A program made the translations under genes and the position numbers. A stretch of 64,000 bases of DNA from Ctenosaura bakeri (taxonomy: Eukaryota; Chordata; Lepidosauria; Squamata; Iguanidae). Within the stretch, counting starts at the first letter, position 1. Each line of letters opens with the position of its first letter. Under the pieces are notes generated by a model. It had not been told where the DNA came from. It saw only the letters and a program-made list of their open reading frames with translations, and did no database searches. Positions 28,300-40,320 of this stretch are shown one piece after another. The stretch is from assembly GCA_948474755.1 (NCBI GenBank), contig CAOLHI010001668.1:186001-250000 (forward strand). The letters are read 5' to 3'.

Positions 28300-29850
28300 G
28301 GTGACACTGGCACAGGATCTCTCAGAGACAAGAGCCTAGGATCAAGAAAGGAAGCAGGAGACTGATTCATTGCAAAGTACAATTTGAGGAATATCCTCAC
28401 AGAATTTAAAGATAATGTGAAAAAGAGATTTGCATTATTAAGCCTAATTGAATGTGAGCCAAAAAAACTCTGGACTGAGCAGGGACATTGCCAGGGAAGA
28501 AGGCGGGGGGAACCCAACAACAAACACTATCTGCAGCCAAAATCAGAAAGAAGCCTCAATGGATGACAGATGAAACTCTACAAGCAGTTAAGGACAGGCA
28601 AGAAGCAAAAGCAAAAGGTGACAGGAACAGTCAGAACTTTGAATGCAACTGTTCAATTACAGGAGAACTGCTGTAATAACTAACGCAGAGAAATTGAAGA
28701 TGGCAACAACAACAACAACAACAAGGAAGAACAAGAAACTTCTTTTACGAGATCTGAGAAATCAAAGAGAAATTTAAACCAAGAGTGGGGAGGCTCTACA
28801 ACCAGCAGGGCAACACATCACATACACAAATAGAAATAAAAAGACAATGGAAACAATACATGGAAGAACTACATAAAAGAGATACAAGACTGACAGATTC
28901 ATTCAAGGAAGAACCATATGAAGATCAACTGCCAGTTTTAGAAAGTGCAGAGAAAGCTGCACTGAAAGCACTTGGCAGCAACAAATCACTAGGAACAGAC
29001 GGCAGCTCAATAAAACTGCTTCAACCTACAATGGCAGAATCTCCTCTAAATCTAACTAAAATCTGTAAACAATTATGGGGGAAAAAAGAATGGCACCCAA
29101 ATTGGAAATGCTCAAAAGTCAGAACAGAAAGTACAAAGGCAGGTTTGCAGCTGAACATTAACAAAAATAATGATCAAAGATAATTTATATAACTTTAAAA
29201 CAGACAATAATGTTGTTGAAATAGTTTCAATATTTTTCCATACCTTGGCTCAGTCATTAAACAGAATGGAGAGCGCACTCAAGAAATCTGAAGGAGACCA
29301 AGACTTGGAAGGCAGCTATGAAGGAGCTAGACAAGATCTTCAAGTGTAAAGATATATCATTGAATACTAATGTCAAGATTTCCATGCCATGTATTTCCAA
29401 TTTCTATGTATGGCTGTGAAAGCTGGACAGTGACGAAAGTTGATGGGAAGAATATCGACTCATTCAAAATGTGATGCTGTAGAAGAGTTCTACGGATACC
29501 CTGGACTGCTACAAAGACAGATAAACCAGTCCTAGAAAAAAAATCAGGCCTGAACACTCCTGAGAAGTCAAGATGACTAAACTGAGGCTGTCATATGTTG
29601 GCCATATCAGGAGAAGACATGACTCACTAGAAGAGACAATAATGCTTGGTAAGGTAAAAGGCAGCAGGAAAAGGAGGAGACTGCATTACAGATGGATAGA
29701 CTCAATCAAGGAACATATATCCCTGAGTTCGCAAGAGCTGAGTGTAACAGTTGATGACAGGGTGACTTGGAAGACTCTCGTCCATAGGGTTGCAATAAGT
29801 CAAGGTCAACAAGATGGCAGTCAACAGCAATCCTTTTTATTGTGGGAAAT
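28300..29850 (+). mobile_element. BovB/RTE-type LINE, internally deleted
   Basis: Broken coding segments in several frames follow the BovB order. First comes a pre-RT region (KPQWMTDETLQAVKDRQEAK), then VLESAEKAALKALGSNKS with GTDGSS, the RT finger block. Next is AGLQLNINKN, with the central palm including the catalytic YxDD block missing in between. The C-terminal blocks FLYG/CESWTVTK-like, MTKLRLSYVGHIRRRHDS and ETIMLGKVKGSRK follow. The 3' end at about 29790-29830 reads GGGTTGCAATAAGTCAAGG, the tail shared with the SINEs here. Stops and frameshifts make it inactive. Confidence 0.85.
28707..28723. repeat. (ACA)n short run
   Basis: Five to six ACA units within the BovB-derived segment. Confidence 0.7.
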
Positions 29851-30649
29851 AAACTTTATCAACATCATCAACATTCATTTAACAAATACCCTGTGATTTC
29901 TAATGGATCTGTTATTAAGCAGAACGGTTATTCTATGACAAGCCTTCTGATGCTATCTTAAGTGACTCAGAATGAACTTGTATATTAACTTGACAATTTA
30001 ACATTGAACATTCAGTTACCTGGAGAAGACCTTCAGTAAACTGACCTATCTTTGTGTAAGGTAAAATCTGGATCTGTGTGTGCAAGTGTGTATTTTGCAT
30101 ATAGTAAGAGAGAAGATGCATTTTTAAACAGTTGCTATACTAACTGATACGCCATTCACAGGACATATGAAGCGGCTTTATGCTGCCAGGACATTGATTC
30201 AGCTAGTTCAGAACTGTCTATTCTAGCTGTGCTCATTTTTAAGACACAACTCTTTCTTGTTCTTCAGGTAGAGGTCTTTTCCAGTCCTGCTATCCAAGAG
30301 CTTTTCAGTGGAGACAGTAAAAACTGAAAGTGCAAACTTATCCCTTGCCTACTGAGCAAACATGCCTTTTTGTATATAAAAAACATGTACAAAATTATGT
30401 TTAGAAGAAATATAGCCATGACATGAATAATGTATAGCTTCATAAATTATCATTTTATATCCTATGAAAGCCTGCTTTACAAGTAAGTTTTCAAAGTTTG
30501 TGCAGCTAGCTAGAACATTATGTTATTTACTGATTACACTTTTAATACTGCCTGATAACCAAAGTTGTCTGGATGGTGAACAATACATTAAAAATATTAA
30601 ACACAAACAATGAACAATGACAAGAGACAGCATAGCATAAAACTCCCAG

Positions 30650-30872
30650 TGTACATGTTCTCAAGTTGCCTGTCAACTTATGGTGATCTCATGAATTTCA
30701 CAGGGTTTTCTTATGCAAGGAATATTGGAGGTGGTTATGCCAGTTCTTTGCTCTGAAATACAGTCTACAGTATCTGGCATTCACTGGTGATCTCCCATCC
30801 AAGTACTAACTGGGGCTGACCCTGCTTAGCTTCCAAGATCACACTGGACCTGGTGCCTTTAGGGTATCCCAA
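30650..30872 (-). mobile_element. 5S rRNA-derived SINE, reverse
   Basis: The tail complement GCCTGTCAACTTATGGTGAT precedes a 5S-head complement with CTCCCATCCAAGTACTAACT and GGGGCTGACCCTGCTTAGCT. The 5S control region is better kept than in the copy at 22.6 kb. Confidence 0.8.
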
Positions 30873-32814
30873 AGACCATAAAGTAAACCAGCAGGTTAAC
30901 TTTTATAAGGGCAGGATTTCACAAAATGAGGTACCATCCTCTAGAAAAGCCCCCTTTCTCTTGTAGCCATCCTTACTTGCTTTATTTGGTAAGAAGATCT
31001 AGCAGAGGCCATCAGGTGAGAACCACAGGATCCAAATAGGTTGATAAGGCAGATGCTCTTTCAAAGAAAATTGTCTCAAGCTGCTCAGAGCTCTAAATGA
31101 GCCCTCCAAATTGGGCCTAGAAATGGGATTGGCATTCACTGCAACAGAGGATGTCCTGGTCTTCAATTTCATTTATTTTTTTTAATTCATCATTTTTTCC
31201 TTGCCACATATTACTTACATTTGTCAACTGAAAACCTGTGAACATGTGAACACTCCTGAGGTTGCCCAGTTTTAAACATGCTTAAATCAAAAGAACAGGG
31301 AAGGTAAGGAGAAATACTTCTGCAAACACTGCCACAGACATGCACAGGCATTTATTTCTCTCAGTTCTACCAGAGAGAGGAGCACTGAGACAAATTAGAG
31401 GACAGTCTTTTAAATGAGAATTGCCAGTGTAATTTTGATACCAGAAGGCCACTTGCCAAAACAGAAATTGGTCTCAAACTGTGAACTACATCATTCACTC
31501 CTGTTTTAGATTGAGAAATAATGGCATATAATATAATCATATCATCTATTCCCCATGAGCAACCTAACTGGCTTGTTTTGGAGTAAGTGAAGTTTTTTGG
31601 ACTGTTTTCAAAGGCAACTGCACATATAATGCATTGTAATAATTCACATGGGAGATTACCAGAGCATCCATAACAGTTGTAAAGCTATTTCTAAGAAAAG
31701 GTTGTAGTTGGTATATCAGCATAAGCTAATAAAAGGTTGTCTGAGCCACAATACTCACAGTGATGGAGCTAAAAATACCACCAAGCTATGAACCTAATCC
31801 TTTAGGCCCTAAAGTTTAGGGAAAGTATAGTCCACTCTGCAAGATGCTAAACATCACCTAAGGAAACAAACAAATCAGCCATAAGAAAAAGCCATAAGAA
31901 ATATCTCTACCTTGCCTGCACTGATCCTTATTTGAATGGTCTTCATTCACTTCATTTACCTAGTGATCTGATTCAGAGCACTAACTCCCTTGCCTATACT
32001 AAATTAAAAGGCAACATAAGGATCAGTGTCATCTGCATACTGGATGAATGAAATGGAAGTTGCAGTTTAGCATTTGTTTTTGTTTTATTTATACCTTCAA
32101 ATATGCCAGTGATTTATCACTATGGAATGCAAATCACTGGAATTCCAAAAATATTTTAGCAAATCTAAAGAGTTGATGCAGTGATTGTGCTAATGTACTA
32201 TATGGTAAATCTAAAATATTTGGTGTGTCGTAGATTCTCCACTCCTGCTAGCAATAAAATGATATGTTATCATCCTAAATGTTAGCCATTTTGATGCCCA
32301 TGAGTAAGTATTTCACCTGTAAAGCCAGCAAGCTTCAGTTCTGTAGCACCCAGAATAATTAGAAATGATTATGTACCCCCTTAATGCTGCAGATATTTGC
32401 AGATAAGAGAACAGTGGGCTCAACTATATGGGGGTAATATATGCAGTTACTTAGATTTTATATTCTCACTTAAGATAACCATTTATATGTTCTTTTCAAA
32501 CCAAAACCTCGCAACAGTTACATGTTGTCTCATAATCCCTCTTCCTGTATTTTTTAAACCTGTTTGAGGAGAAATCAAAGAAATCAGAGTTTCATCACTG
32601 AAGATTATAATGCATTAAAAAAAAAAAAAGGACTAACAGGTCCTCCTGTACCTCTCTCTCAATCTCTGTCTCCACCCTCACATATACACACCTATATACA
32701 GTATTATTTGTCACAGATTAGATTATTTGGGGAGGATGTAGGAATACTCATAACTGATACTGCTTTATGTAGGTTTCCAGGAAGGAGGTAACCAATCGCT
32801 AAAGCAGAGCTTGG

Positions 32815-32920
32815 ATATATGTGGCCCCTTAGATGTTGGACTACAACTCTAACAGTCAGCACAGCCAATGGTGAGAGATGAGAATTGTATCCCAACAATA
32901 TCTAGAGGTCCACATGGTCT
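32815..32920. repeat. Short self-complementary interspersed repeat
   Basis: TAGATGTTGGACTACAACTC and GAATTGTATCCCAACAATAT are near complements around a 30-base middle with CAGCACAGCCAATGG. Best-kept member of the family also seen near 1.2 and 18.5 kb. Confidence 0.6.
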
Positions 32921-33729
32921 CCATCCATGAATGGATGTGGGTGGATCACCCCCCAAAATCACATCCTCCCCCATTCTCCTGATCAAAGCCTGTTAATCCC
33001 ATTTTGCAGAGTTAGATAAAAGGTTTTAAAGGATTTTGATGTTCCAAGATGAACCACAATTAAAGATCAACAACACTTTTACCAGGAGTATGTTCTGACT
33101 TCCTTTAGAATATTATCATAAATTCATTTGCTAGAGTTTTAAAAGTACACATTGGCTTTCTCAAAAAAAAAAAGTGTGAATCTTACATATAAATTATGCT
33201 TAAGTTAAATGGTCAGTGGCTTATGATCTCATGAACTCTTTCTTGGCTTGAGAGTTTGGACTAAACATAATAGAATAGTCACATGCAATTACTGTAATTC
33301 CAAGAATATGGCATATGAAGCATGCTGCGTGAGCTGACAGTTTTTATTACTTTTCCTACTAGCTTTGGGGGATCATTTTGTGTAATAATTTCCAAACTGA
33401 GAAAAGAATGTTAGATACAACAGATGATTCTTTCGCTTGTCTTCTCCCTCGAAGAAAAGAGTTATACGTTTTGAAGTAACTTTCACTAAAAATCTGAGAA
33501 ATAATGCAGTCAGGTATAATGAGGTAATGCCTTCAATTATTTAACTGATGGTCTTTAGTTACCAGCCTGAACACCTCTGGAGCACAGTGCAGCATGGGGA
33601 ACTATTTTACAAAAGGAAGTGACTGAATTTGCGTTGTGTGAGTTTAGCAACTCAAGGCAAAAAGACGAATCACTTCAGTTTGAAATACTGAACAAGAAAA
33701 GTATAAGGTGAAACTGCATACTAAAACTA

Positions 33730-33898
33730 AAATCTTGGCAAGAGTTGTTCAGAGGAGGCTTGCCACCTTCCTCTGAGGTTGAGACAATGTGACTTGTGCA
33801 AGAGCACTCAGTGGGTTTCCATGGCTGGGTGGGGATTCAAACACTGTTCTCCAGAGTCCTAGTCCAATGGTCAAACCACCATACCATGCTGGCTCTTT
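33730..33898 (-). mobile_element. tRNA-derived squamate SINE, reverse, tail-truncated
   Basis: Contains complements of the family body (GAGGTTGAGACAATGTGACT, GTGGGTTTCCATGGCTGGG) and the head (CATACCATGCTGGCTCT). The BovB-like tail is absent or unrecognisable. Confidence 0.75.
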
Positions 33899-34097
33899 CA
33901 CAAACTAAACTACAATTGTACAAACTATAACTCAGTCTATACAAGTCTGAAATATCCCACAATCTCAATTGATAAATGCATTAAAAAGATTTTAAAAGCT
34001 GAGCCATAGACTGACTCCCTAGACAATCCTGACACCCTCAGTTTGCCTGCTGTAAAACGGAAGTTGCAGCCTACTTTATAGGGATATTTTGAGGATA

Positions 34098-34235
34098 AAT
34101 AAGAATCACAGATTTGGAAGAGACCACAAAGGTCATCCAGTCCAACCCCCTGCTATGCAGGAACACACATCAAGGCATTCCCAACAGATGGCCATCCAGC
34201 CTCTGCTTAAAAACCTCCAAACAAACAAGAATTAT
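34098..34235 (-). mobile_element. CR1 LINE 3'-end fragment, reverse
   Basis: ATCACAGATTTGGAAGAGAC, then CATCCAGTCCAACCCCCTGC and GATGGCCATCCAGCCTCTGC is the complement of the CR1 3' terminal region. It is the same sequence as the 3' end of the longer copy at 36.5 kb, allowing for divergence. Confidence 0.85.
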
Positions 34236-35283
34236 AAACTGCATTTTATTAGAAGAGGCTAATACATCTGAAAGAACAGAGAGCCAGTTGTAATTTTTAA
34301 AACTCCAAACTATTCAGGAATGTCACAAGAAAGGGACTTCATGTCATCTCAGGTTACCCACACCCACTGCAGGTAGGAGTGGCCGTCAGTCATCAAATTT
34401 GTTTCATTCTATTTATCTTACCCTTACTAGAATTTCCAGAGAGCAATGGCAATCTATTTTACAAGTTTTAAACCCAACTATTTCTCTCATCATGTACTAC
34501 GTTTTTCAATGCACTAAATAATACGGATGTATTTATGATGGAATTATGGGAAAATACATTTGGTAACCATATGGGACAGATATATGTTATTTTTCATTTT
34601 GGTGTTTTTGATAATTCCTTTCATTTGCATATTGAAAGCTAGCTTCAGCTCATGCACCAAAATGATGTAGATATGCCATTTACCTACTGTATGAAAAGTT
34701 ATGCTTTATGAAGTATGAAATCAATCCATGATTCCATACTATGGTGAAGTACATGGTTTGCACATCAGAATGAGCTGATAGTCTGTGATCCAACAGTGCC
34801 CTGAGTTCACACAACCTCTTTTCTGATACAGCTTCACTCCTCATAAGCCAAGAAAGCAAATGGCTAACCTGCATGGTGTACCAGGCAGCTCCCAGCTGGA
34901 TGCTAGAACTATCTGCTACACTATCATCTTTTCTCTCTGCATCTGTCCTCAGGTCAACAATCCCCACTAAGTATACTGGCAGGACTTTATGCTCTACCAG
35001 TCTTACATAGGATTTTTTCACACAGGTTCATGTTTTGTTTCCTTGGACAGTACCAGCCAAATTACTGGATCAGATCTGGTGAGGTTATCTCAAGTTAGAA
35101 AGTTTCTGAATGACAGAAACTTACCAACTAAAGGTTTGGCAATCCAGATGTCTTGTTAGCCATGAAGACACCTGATCATAGACAGAAACACAGCTACAAA
35201 CTGAAAGAATCAAACTCTTACTTTATGCAGGTGGCAGAGATCAGACAAAGCAGGAACAAATACTGGAAAGCATGTGCATGAAT

Positions 35284-35537
35284 CAGCAAAGGAGGAGACT
35301 AGACTCCATGTGCTTATAGATGGACCAAATTTATTCTTTAAAAAAGCCCCTTTTGGTATATATCAGTGCAGTTCTCAGGGAAAATGCAGTAGCAACTCCA
35401 GAAATCTCTGTTGGATTCATGTCCCTGAAGAAGGCCAAACAATTTATGAACAGGCCAAAATGCACTGGTCTTTTTTAAAGAACAAAATTTGGTCCATCTA
35501 TAAGCACATGGAACCTAGTCTCTCTCCCCTTTGCTAA
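35284..35537. repeat. Foldback repeat, about 65-bp arms and 125-bp loop
   Basis: The left arm CAGCAAAGGAGGAGACTAGA to CTTTAAAAAA (35284-35346) is complementary to 35471-35537, with a nearly perfect core spanning CCATGTGCTTATAGATGGAC. The loop has no recognised content. No clear flanking duplication was found. The 87-residue ORF over it is a by-product. Confidence 0.75.
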
Positions 35538-36516
35538 GCTTGGACAGAACCTTCTAGGCTTCATTTAGTTGTCTGCCAATACCACCGCATGAATCTAAGC
35601 TTGCTAATTAGCTCTGCATCCAGATCTACAATGTCAATTAGTCTCTAATATCCACTACCTGATATTTTAGATTGATAACTTTTTTCACAACGTGTCAGCA
35701 ATCAACACCATATCTGCAGCACATTATCCTTATGTTCATACAGTTTTCTGGAAATTCACTATGGACCGGCAGCTCGATGGCTCATTGACAATCACTGTGA
35801 GCCTTCAGCTGCCAGTCCACAAACCATCATTTTTTGAGTAGCATCATTCTAGACGATTTCTGCTAGTACAGTACACATTCTCACTGTTCTAAAACTTTAA
35901 CAAAATCAACTTTCTAGATATACTAATGTGACTTGTTTGCTATTGTTATTCCAACAACTGCAGGCTACTCAGCTAAGCCCCAAACCAATCAATTTGTCTA
36001 CCACTATTTTTCACAGAACTGTGTTCCAAGAAGATAACAAAAATTGCATACATTGGCATTCCTAACGAAAAAATGAAAAGGCATCTGTAACAGTTCAGGA
36101 TCTCATCCTGCACCATGTATGTACTCTGTGCCCTTTCTAAAATCATCACCAGCCTTTATTATGGCTAACAAACCATAAGGCAAATCAAGTTAATTAAAAT
36201 ACATTATGAAAACAACACTGTATTGCTTAATAATTTACATGAATTTCATTAATATATATCTTACATATCTAAAATGTGTTTATCATCTGAAAAGACCCTA
36301 AGTTAAATTAAGACTGTTAAGATCATGTAATTATTACTTCATCAGCTGTTTAGCATCATATTCCTTCACCTTTTCCAAAATCAAGGACACTAATTCTGAA
36401 ATTCTTGCTACAACTCTCTGGTGAAATGGACATCAGTATATTAGCCACAGAATACTGTTGACCATCTACACAGGCTAACTGCTCTCTCATCCAATACCCC
36501 TTCAAGATTAACTACA

Positions 36517-38215
36517 ATCACAGAGTCATAGAACTGGCAGAGACCACAGAAGCCATCCAGTCTAACCCCCTGCTCATCAAGGCACTCCCAACAGATGGCC
36601 ATCCAGCCTCTGCTTAAAAACTTCCAAAGAAGGAGAGCCTACCACACTCCGAGGTAGCATATTCCACTGCCGAACAGCTCTGACCATCAAGAAGTTTTCC
36701 TGAGGTTTTTTAAGTGGAATCTCTTTTCCTGCAGTTTGAATCCATTGCTCCTTGTCTCAGTCTTTGGAGCAGCGGAAAACAAGCCTGCTCCCTCCTTGAC
36801 ATGACATCCCTTCAAATACATAAACATGGCTATCATGTGCCCTCTTAATCTTCTCTTCTGCAGACTAAACATACCCAGCTCCCTAAGCCGCTCCTCATGG
36901 TGCATGGTTTCCAGACACTTCACCATTTTGGTCGCCCTCCTCTGGACACGCTCCAGCTTGTCAATATCCTTCTTGAAATGAGGTGCCCAGAACTGGACAC
37001 AGTATTCCAGATGAGGTCTAATCAAAGCAGAATAGAGTGGGATCATTACCTCCCTTCATCTAGACACCATATTCCTACTGATACAACCAAGAATCATGTT
37101 TGCTTTCTTGGCTGCTGCATCACACTGCTAACTCATGTTCAGCTTGTGGTCCACCAAGACTCCTAGATCCCTTTCACACATACTGTTATCCAGCCATGTG
37201 TCCCTCATCCTATATTTGTGCATTCTATTTTTTTCTGCCTAAGTGCAGGACCTTACATTTCTCTCTGCTGAAATTCATTTTGTTAGCTTTGACCCAGCTC
37301 TTCAATCTGTTAAGGTCATTTTGAATTTTGAACTTGTCCTCTGGCATATTAGCAACCCCTCCCAATTTGGTGTCATCTGAAAATTTTATCAGCATGCCCT
37401 CTAGTCCTGCATCCAACTCACTGATGAAGATGTTGAACAGCACTGGGCCCAGGACAGAACCCTGTGGCACCCCACTAGTCATTTATCTCCAGGAAGAAGA
37501 GATGCCATTGGTGAGCACCCTTTGAGTTTGGTTAGTCAACCAATTACAAATCCACCTAACAGTAGCCCTGTCTGGCCTGTATTTTACTAGCTTCTTTGCA
37601 AGAATGTCACAGGGAACTTTGTCAAAGACCTTTCTGAAATCAAGATATGCTACATCCACAACATTCCCTTCATCTATCAAGCTTGCAACTCTATCATAAA
37701 AAGAGATAAGATTAGTCTGGCTCATTTTCAAGAAACCTATGTTGACTTTTAGTGATTACAGCATTGCTTCCTAAATAATTACACACTGACTTTTTAATGA
37801 TCTGCTCTAGGATCTTTCATGGTATTGATGTCAGGCTGACCAGGCGATAATTATTTAGGTCCTCTTTTTCCCCTTTTTGAAGATGGGGACAATATTTGCC
37901 CTTCTTCAGTCTGCTGGGACTTCTCCTGTTTTCCAAAAGTTCTCAAAGATTATTGCCAGTGGTTCTGAAATTACTTCTGCCAGTTCTTTTGATGTCTTTA
38001 GATGTAATTCATCTGGCCCTGGAGACTTTAATTCATCTGGTGTAGCTAGGTATTCCTGTACTATTTCTCTACCTATTCTGTGCTGCATTTCTCCCACTTC
38101 CCCACTTGCTCCCCACTCCCCAGCTTGAGTACTACTTTCCTTTTGGAAGAAAACTGAGGCAAGAAGGTGTTGAGTACTTCTGCTCTTTCTCTCAGTCCTT
38201 CTCACAGTCCCATAG
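36517..38215 (-). mobile_element. CR1 LINE, 5'-truncated with RT and 3' end
   Basis: On the minus strand broken frames give the CR1 ORF2 blocks in order: SPGPDELHLKTSKELA, then VAYLDFRKVFDKVPCD, SGVPQGSVLGPVLFNIFI, the catalytic block as FSDDTKLGG, and the C-terminal [18 protein letters not shown] and [12 protein letters not shown]. The 3' end near 36517 is the complement of the CR1 terminal sequence. Stops and frameshifts inactivate it. The catalytic motif has Ser where most CR1 copies have Ala. Confidence 0.92.
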
Positions 38216-39380
38216 CAATGCTGCTACTGCAGCAGTTGAAAAGAACTGAGTGGAACTTAAGAACCATATCCTCTTGCATTTGTACACTCAACACAAGGAA
38301 AGGTACTTTCCTAAATCCATAAAATTCAAAACATTTGGTGCAAAGGAACAGAGCCTATGTGTGATTACACAGAAACCAGAAATAACCACCGTATTTCTAG
38401 AATGAGTTTCTGTGAACCCATCACACCTCTCATACTATATAAATTTGCATTTGCAGTAGTATTTTCTGTGGTGTAAAATACAGATTAGTTTGCCTACAAC
38501 TCTAGGAGACAGCTATGGCATGATTATTTCTAGGGCTGTCTATAGAGATCCAGCATGCAGAAGTTTCCACAATGGGCTTAGACTTGAGTTGTTTTGGCTA
38601 AGTACGTACGTCCACTGGGATAAACGAACACACCATCATTGGGACAGCAAAATCACTGATCAATTTTTTGGGAACTTGGAATAAGCTACATATGGTAACT
38701 TTTCTGGTATTGTACACAAGATAAAAGCCATGATATGAAACAGCATAAGTAGACTTTTGAGAAGCTTTCGAGAATCTTGAGAATGCCCTGCAGAATGAAA
38801 CTGTTAAATCTGTGGCAAGAATACTGTTAAGTGAATTATACATAAGCAGGAGATCAGACTGTTCCATCTTTCAGACAAAGAAGAACAGTCACAGGGAGTT
38901 TCATTCCTCCTTCTTCCAACAAGAACACAAGGTCCAAATACATGTTTCCTCTTACTTCCGCAGTCTGAGGGAAAAAGGACTTGGATCCTGTCCATCAGCT
39001 AAGGGAGCAAGAACAACCTATTTTTGTTCAAGCACAACCTGATGAAGAGAAGATCAGACAGGACTGAACTGCTTCCCTATGACTCACCATTACATTCTAC
39101 CCTTGCAGAATTGATCCTCCTCTTCCTATCCTTCCCTTCCTCTGTATGTCTTAACTTTTAAGCTGATAAGCCCAATGACAAAGCTTATGTCTTTTTTATT
39201 GATGTGATTCATCTTGAGAGAGAAGGATATGAAAAGTATATACAGTAAACAAGTAAATAAATGATATGAAAATGCAGCATCTATCTGTTTACTCCATTAT
39301 GATTGTCAGTGTGTACAAAGACGCAGTTTCAAAACAGCACCTGCTATCTAATGGACAAATATAGGTCCCCTCTTGAACTA

Positions 39381-39402
39381 CTACCACTACTACTACTACT
39401 AC
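39381..39402. repeat. (CTA)n/(TAC)n run
   Basis: Imperfect run of CTAC/CTACTA units, about seven triplets. Confidence 0.7.
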
Positions 39403-39639
39403 AAGCAACCAGTTACTCATGTTAAAAGAAATATGGATATAATGGATAGTCTGCTACTTCAGGTGTACCTTGCATTTGGCAAATCCCTCAGGGCCTCACA
39501 GAGGGACAAGTGATAATGAAACTACCATGCCATAAACTAAAATATTACCCCTCAGATTCTATATGGCAAATCAGAGACATGAGTTCTAAAATCAATGCAA
39601 TATCCTTCAATAGAATAACATCCAGATTTCTGTTGCAGC

Positions 39640-40320
39640 CCCTATGATAATAATAAAATTTATTTATATCCCGCCTCTCCCCATGGGTCGAGGCGGTACT
39701 ACAACAATACATTAAATACACTAAAAGCATTAAAGCATAACCAATCCTCCCCACCCACCAACCCATCTAAAACCAACCCCCTAAAACACATTAACTACAA
39801 TCAACTAACTATTAAAGAACAGGAGGACAGTTGGTGGGAGGTGGTGGAGTACTAGTCTGGGAAGGCCTGTCGGAAGAGATCAGTCTTGACTGCTTTTTTA
39901 AAGCAGTCAAGACTGGTAATATGCCGGGTCTCTTCCGGCAGGCCATTCCATAACTTGGGAGCGATAGAAGAGAAGGTCCTCTGGGTAACCACAGCCAACC
40001 TAGTTCTGACTGGCTGCAGTAAATTCCTCCCAGAGGACCTTAATGTGTGGGGCGGATTACATGGGAGAAGGTGATCCCGCAGGTAGGCTGGCCCCAAGCC
40101 ATGAAGAGCTTTAAAGGTAAGAACCAACACCTGGTACTGTGCCCAGAAACTAATAGGCAGCCAATGTAAAGACTTCAGAATTGGTGTTATGTGGTCACTT
40201 TTAGGTCTACCGGTGACCATCCTGGCTGCCATATTCTGAACTAATTGAAGTTTCTGGACTAAGCACATGGGTAGCCCTATGTAGAGCGCATTGCAGGTAT
40301 AAAGTATACTCAAAAGTTTT
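39640..40320 (-). mobile_element. L2-like LINE 3' part, reverse
   Basis: A 153-residue open segment on the minus strand shows the L2 ORF2 C-terminal region: CNALYIGLPMCLVQKLQLVQ, then ITPILKSLHWLPI, VLTFKALHGLGPAYL, and TFSSIAPKLWNGLPEE. It is followed by the typical 3' untranslated end, complement ATTTATTTATATCCCGCCTC. One of the least decayed LINE fragments here. A 16-bp-stem hairpin (39881-39915) lies within it. Confidence 0.88.

Noticed and set aside
34680..35021. 113-residue minus-strand ORF
   Set aside because: No family recognised, no splice context or conserved domain; could be a chance ORF or a decayed transposon piece. Not strong enough to call a gene.
36687..37731. Minus-strand ORFs with reverse transcriptase motifs
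   Set aside because: These are pieces of one decayed CR1 LINE, not host genes; annotated as the mobile element.
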